From Macrotrachela quadricornifera (Eukaryota; Rotifera; Eurotatoria; Philodinida; Philodinidae): a DNA stretch of 64,000 nt. The position numbers and the translations under genes are program-made. Under the pieces are notes generated by a model. It did not search any database. It saw only the letters and a list, made by a program, of their open reading frames with translations, and had not been told where the DNA came from. Of the stretch, positions 60,201-64,000 are shown piece after piece; position 1 is the first letter of the stretch, and each line of letters starts with the position of its first letter. The DNA lies in contig JAJEKB010021919.1 of NCBI GenBank assembly GCA_022393335.1, positions 62,001-126,000 on the forward strand, read 5' to 3'.

Positions 60201-61249
60201 AAACATCTTTAGGGATAGATATTTTTTTAATTATTTATAAAATGCATCGAACAAATATTGAATTTAAAAAAGTTTATTTTTTGCCATTTCGTAAAGCTAC
60301 TATTTATTGATATTCTTCTTGACAATTACTACATAGCACTCTATGAATCTAGTTTTTTATACAGAAAGCCCATCGTATAATATTGAAGGTTTCATCTATT
60401 TCCAAGCTATACTGCGACCATATATCATTCGGCTCTATATCTGAACTCTATGTTGCACTAGCATCTGACAATGGCAGTAAAATTTCAGCAGTTTTCTGAG
60501 ATATTAGTTGTTTCATAGAGGTTCAGTCGGCAATAAATGACTAAAAATGAACGAATAGTTGTATGCATAACTTGAATATAGTATCTGACCAGAACTCTAT
60601 TTCACGTCTACCTATCAAAAATGAAATGATACTTGCGATCGGGATCTTTTTGCATCCGATTATGCAGATAGATTGCTTCATGACCTTCTGTTCATCTTAT
60701 ACTCACCCAAACAACTTTGATACTTTGTTTATTTTTTAAACTCAAAAAAGAAACTTATCTTAATGTCACATAGTTACTCTCTCGTTATATGATGTTCAAC
60801 TGAATTTGGATCCAGCATCTTTACCAGGCGGATGGTCTCTATGTTACAATGGCACTTATGCAGTCCCCCTTAACACAACTGTTAGAACCTCAATTCTTCG
60901 TATGTGTGATAAAGCCAAATTATTACTTGGATGCCGTCCCTTAGGAAATCGTTCATTGACTGTGGCTGCCATGGGACTTCGAACTGATGTCCTGTATAAT
61001 TGTAGCACAAATACCAGCTGCACAAATGTGGCTAATGGTGTCGGTTGGTATTACTCTGATAACTATTCATGGGGTTTTGCAAAAGGCAATGACACTGTAT
61101 TCCGTGGTAGTTGTGACACAGGCGTAACTAATAATGGCTACCGACTATGCTGGCACACAGATCAGAGTAATGGTGGCTATCGCTGTGGAGCATCATTATC
61201 ACTCAATTCAGACTCGAGATGGGAACGAGTAATCTATCACGCTGCCTGA
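57259..61249 (+). CDS. Secreted Cys-rich / Thr-rich protein, five exons
   Basis: Exons 57259-57302, 57355-57377, 57560-57880, 58903-59085 and 60774-61249 join in frame to 348 residues. The N-terminus (LLNTIILALFLVYSVG after a few polar residues) is a signal peptide. Residues 25-125 are Cys-rich (STCGCCPSKDC, DCECLF, then regularly spaced Cys), a domain seen repeatedly in rotifer secreted proteins. Exon 4 codes for a Thr/Ser/Pro mucin-like linker, a probable O-glycosylation site. Exon 5 codes for a C-terminal domain of about 145 residues beginning PGGWSLCYNGTY and containing LLLGCRP, LTVAAMGLRTDVLYNC, GVGWYYSDNYSWGF and RLCWHTD, which has relatives in bacterial secreted proteins as I recall. 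Several N-x-S/T sites are present. It is likely an extracellular or surface protein; ligand unknown. The last two introns are unusually long (1022 and 1688 nt), so an extra exon cannot be excluded, though the frame needs none. Confidence 0.75.
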
Positions 61250-64000
61250 ACTGTTCCTCACATATACTCTTTGATAAAGTGACATTTACACATTTAATTC
61301 AAAGGTTTTTTTTTTTCTTATATATTCAAGATTCAAATAAATGGGCGTGCGTAAAAGAATTAGTTCAGTCTAGTTAATTACATAAGTAGCTGAATGTCAT
61401 TGAAGGCGAGTCAACTATTATAGACAAACAGGATATGAATAGAATAAATAAAGGTAGGAAGTGTATAAAACGAGATATATGTGTGTGAATTGTACAGTAA
61501 AATGATTCAAGCAGTTATAACAGATGTTTCGACTCTTATCATCTTAATGGTATGAGTGTGGAGTATGTATAACTATCACATTATTAGGTAATTTAATGTT
61601 GTTTATAGCTTATATTAAGTGGCTTAAGTATTGTTCGGTATTCCAGAAGAAATGGATAACTTTTTATTTGTCATTTTCCGAGTGTAAAGATATTATAACA
61701 TCTATGAAAGTAATTGTCAGAGAAGTAAATGAAAGAAATATGAAATAAGATGGAAACGAAAATGACTAATTCAGGCTTTTCATCAATTTAAAATATAGAA
61801 AAGCATTTTGAATAAGATGTTTCACCATTGAATTATTCTTGTCATAATGATTAATATAGACTAAATACTACATTATTGTCTAATGAGAATGATAATAAAA
61901 GAGGGAAGAGTGGGCACTAGCTCATTCTGATATTGATGTCATGATTCGAGATGATTTTCAAAGTAGAATCTTTTTAATCAAAGACAGTAACAATGAAGTC
62001 TATGCTTTGTTAATATACAAACGTAGAACAATATTTAGATTTTAGAGAAATATATTTATAATGTTCAAACTTATTGCCAAGTACATCATCCTCATTAATC
62101 TGATACTGTTACAACAATTTTAACCAAAATTACCATTAAAAAATATTGTGAAATCTTCTAAATATGGATGCATCTACATTCTGAACACTTTAAGACAATT
62201 TGTAGAATGCTCTTTTTTTGGAAGATTTCACAGTAAATGAATTAATAAAAGAATAAGTATTTAGAACATATACTACTGATTTGCGTATACATATAATATC
62301 ATTATTTTTCATACTAGTATTATTTGTGCATGATTTTATATAATTTAAATTATATTAATATGTTGGTCAGATTATTTCCACCACTAGTTGACAGATTATA
62401 ATTTCAATAAATAAAATATATTTATTCAATTGATGAGAAAATTTTTTGAGTCGCTCCATGTGATTATCTTGCCGAATATAACCGCATTTATATGAATTCT
62501 CTGTGCTTAAATGGATATGAAAGAAATTATGATGAAATCTAATTATCTAATTCTTCAGATTAAACCAAAAAATGTGGTAGAGATGTTTGGTAAATGATGA
62601 TATTGCTTTGATTTCAAATGAATTCTATTGATGAAAAATACATTTTTCAATATTTAATCGATTAATATTTTTTATTATATCAAATCATGATTATTTTATG
62701 TAAAGAGATTTCTGATTTAAAAATTTCAGATTTGTTAATATAAAAACATATCTTTGGCAGAATAACTACAAAATTGTTTTTGAAATTTCAATAAATCCTT
62801 ATAGATAAACATGTCCATCGTTACAATATATATCAATGTAAGGTATCTGAAGAATCCAATAATTGCCAATTAAAATTATCGCACTCAATAGTAGGAAACA
62901 GAATTGCTAATAGTCCATTTCTTTTTGGTGTAGTCTAGATCACAGACTGAGCTAAAATTAAAAGAGTAACTTAGAGCCAAGCCGACTAGTTCTTCTGAAT
63001 TTTCCAATCTATTAAATTCAACAGCTTTAAGACGTTCAATTCTTTGAGAATAATTGATTTCGTTGTTCAATTTAGCTAAAATCTCGACAATAGACCAATA
63101 TAACATAATAGCTTAAGACGCACTATTACAATGGTATTATATTTATTTATATGTTGTGTTTTAATAAATGGTATATTCGTCTAGAAAATACGACAATGGC
63201 TCTAACGAAATAATAAGTAACAAAACATCTACATTTTGATGAATTTGACATAGATAAAGCAAAACAAAGTCAATACAATATAAATAGAGTTTGTTGATAG
63301 TACCTAATTTCAATTATTGAGCATAGAGAAGATGCGAGAAAACAAAAACGCTGTCTACCATTTGAACAATAGCTTTAATGTTTTTGAAATTTTCATTTCA
63401 AAAAGTCAGATCAGAGCACAATAATTTACCGTACTAACTTTTTTTTTTATAAAAATTCATTTGAAAATATTGACCATATGTAAACATGAATTCTTCAAAT
63501 ATATGTCATTAATGTAATCCCGCTAACTATAGTCAGAATTTCATATTTTTGATCGGTTTTATTAGACTTTCTTGATGTAATACTCATTAAGAATCCTCTC
63601 GTTCGATTAAAGTCGTCTTGCTGCTAAATAAAAGTAAAGACCTTCAACTTAATTAACGAATATGAAATCACACAGAACTCTTGTTGCGATCGAAAGAGAT
63701 TTTGTTTTTAGTTAAACTATTAGTTAGTGCCGTATATCCATACAAAAAAATGGTACGATACTAACTTAAAAACAATTGGTTTTTACCCAGAATAGATTAT
63801 GATGATTTTAATCTAATTTAAATCGTTGGTTTCGATTTCTTCTACTATTAAGATTTGTTAATCGATGAAAGAGAATAAGAGAAAACATTGAAAATTAGAA
63901 GAAACTGAGACATAAGTTCAAAAAACAGATTATCATAGGATGCAAAATAGTACTGTTTCAATCAAGTTTAAGTGATTTTTCCATAGTTTAACAATATTCA
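61250..64000. other. Intergenic, nothing recognised
   Basis: 2.75 kb of AT-rich sequence. A 73-codon open frame at 62885-63106 (-) has no recognised domain. No repeat of note. Confidence 0.4.

Noticed and set aside
62885..63106. 73-codon minus-strand ORF
   Set aside because: No recognisable motif, no splice partners and no second copy.

Overview
This is an AT-rich (about 70 percent A+T by eye) eukaryotic nuclear window. Real genes have GT-AG introns that are mostly 43 to 77 nt long. The gene content points to a bdelloid rotifer (Adineta or Rotaria type): ADP-ribosyltransferase/TPR proteins, an F-box/LRR-type relic, a giant ankyrin-PARP, a secreted Cys-rich/Thr-rich protein, hammerhead repeats, several DNA-transposon superfamilies, a gene-bearing palindrome, and a decayed isocyanide synthase-dioxygenase gene of bacterial or fungal type. 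The taxonomic call is an inference from these families; no rRNA or marker gene is present.

Layout. 1-4667: repeats, the isocyanide synthase-TauD pseudogene and unassigned sequence. 4671-5964: an intact-looking mariner. 6930-10111: a MULE-type transposon whose FLYWCH zinc finger is split by a nested palindromic minisatellite element that contains a 576-bp assembly gap. 10140-11360: a tandem array of hammerhead-ribozyme monomers. 11396-13596 (-): a complete two-exon ADP-ribosyltransferase with TPRs. 14600-21990: a dense patchwork of foldback elements, MITEs, minisatellites and nested insertions. 23796-24420 (-): a truncated NSF-like AAA ATPase. 26704-28222: an F-box/LRR-type pseudogene. 28537-36330: an 18-exon gene for a 2304-residue ankyrin-WGR-PARP protein; I traced the reading frame through every splice junction. 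37860-45000: satellites, a broken DDE transposase, a MITE and retroelement-like tails. 46175-49786: a palindrome whose arms each carry a 74-residue ZZ zinc-finger ORF, with a foldback element and a piggyBac-type MITE in the spacer, next to a piggyBac transposase C-terminus. 53709-56165: a second ADP-ribosyltransferase/TPR gene interrupted by one in-frame TAG. 57259-61249: a five-exon secreted protein.

The genes do not form an operon or an obvious pathway. Three of them concern ADP-ribosylation (two ART/TPR genes and the PARP), but nothing in the sequence ties them into one system. The most interesting signals are the hammerhead array, whose helix III stays palindromic while its sequence changes between copies; the single-codon TAG in the second ART gene at a position that is Trp in the paralogue here; the PARP intron that reads like former coding sequence; and the datable nested transposon insertions with exact target-site duplications.
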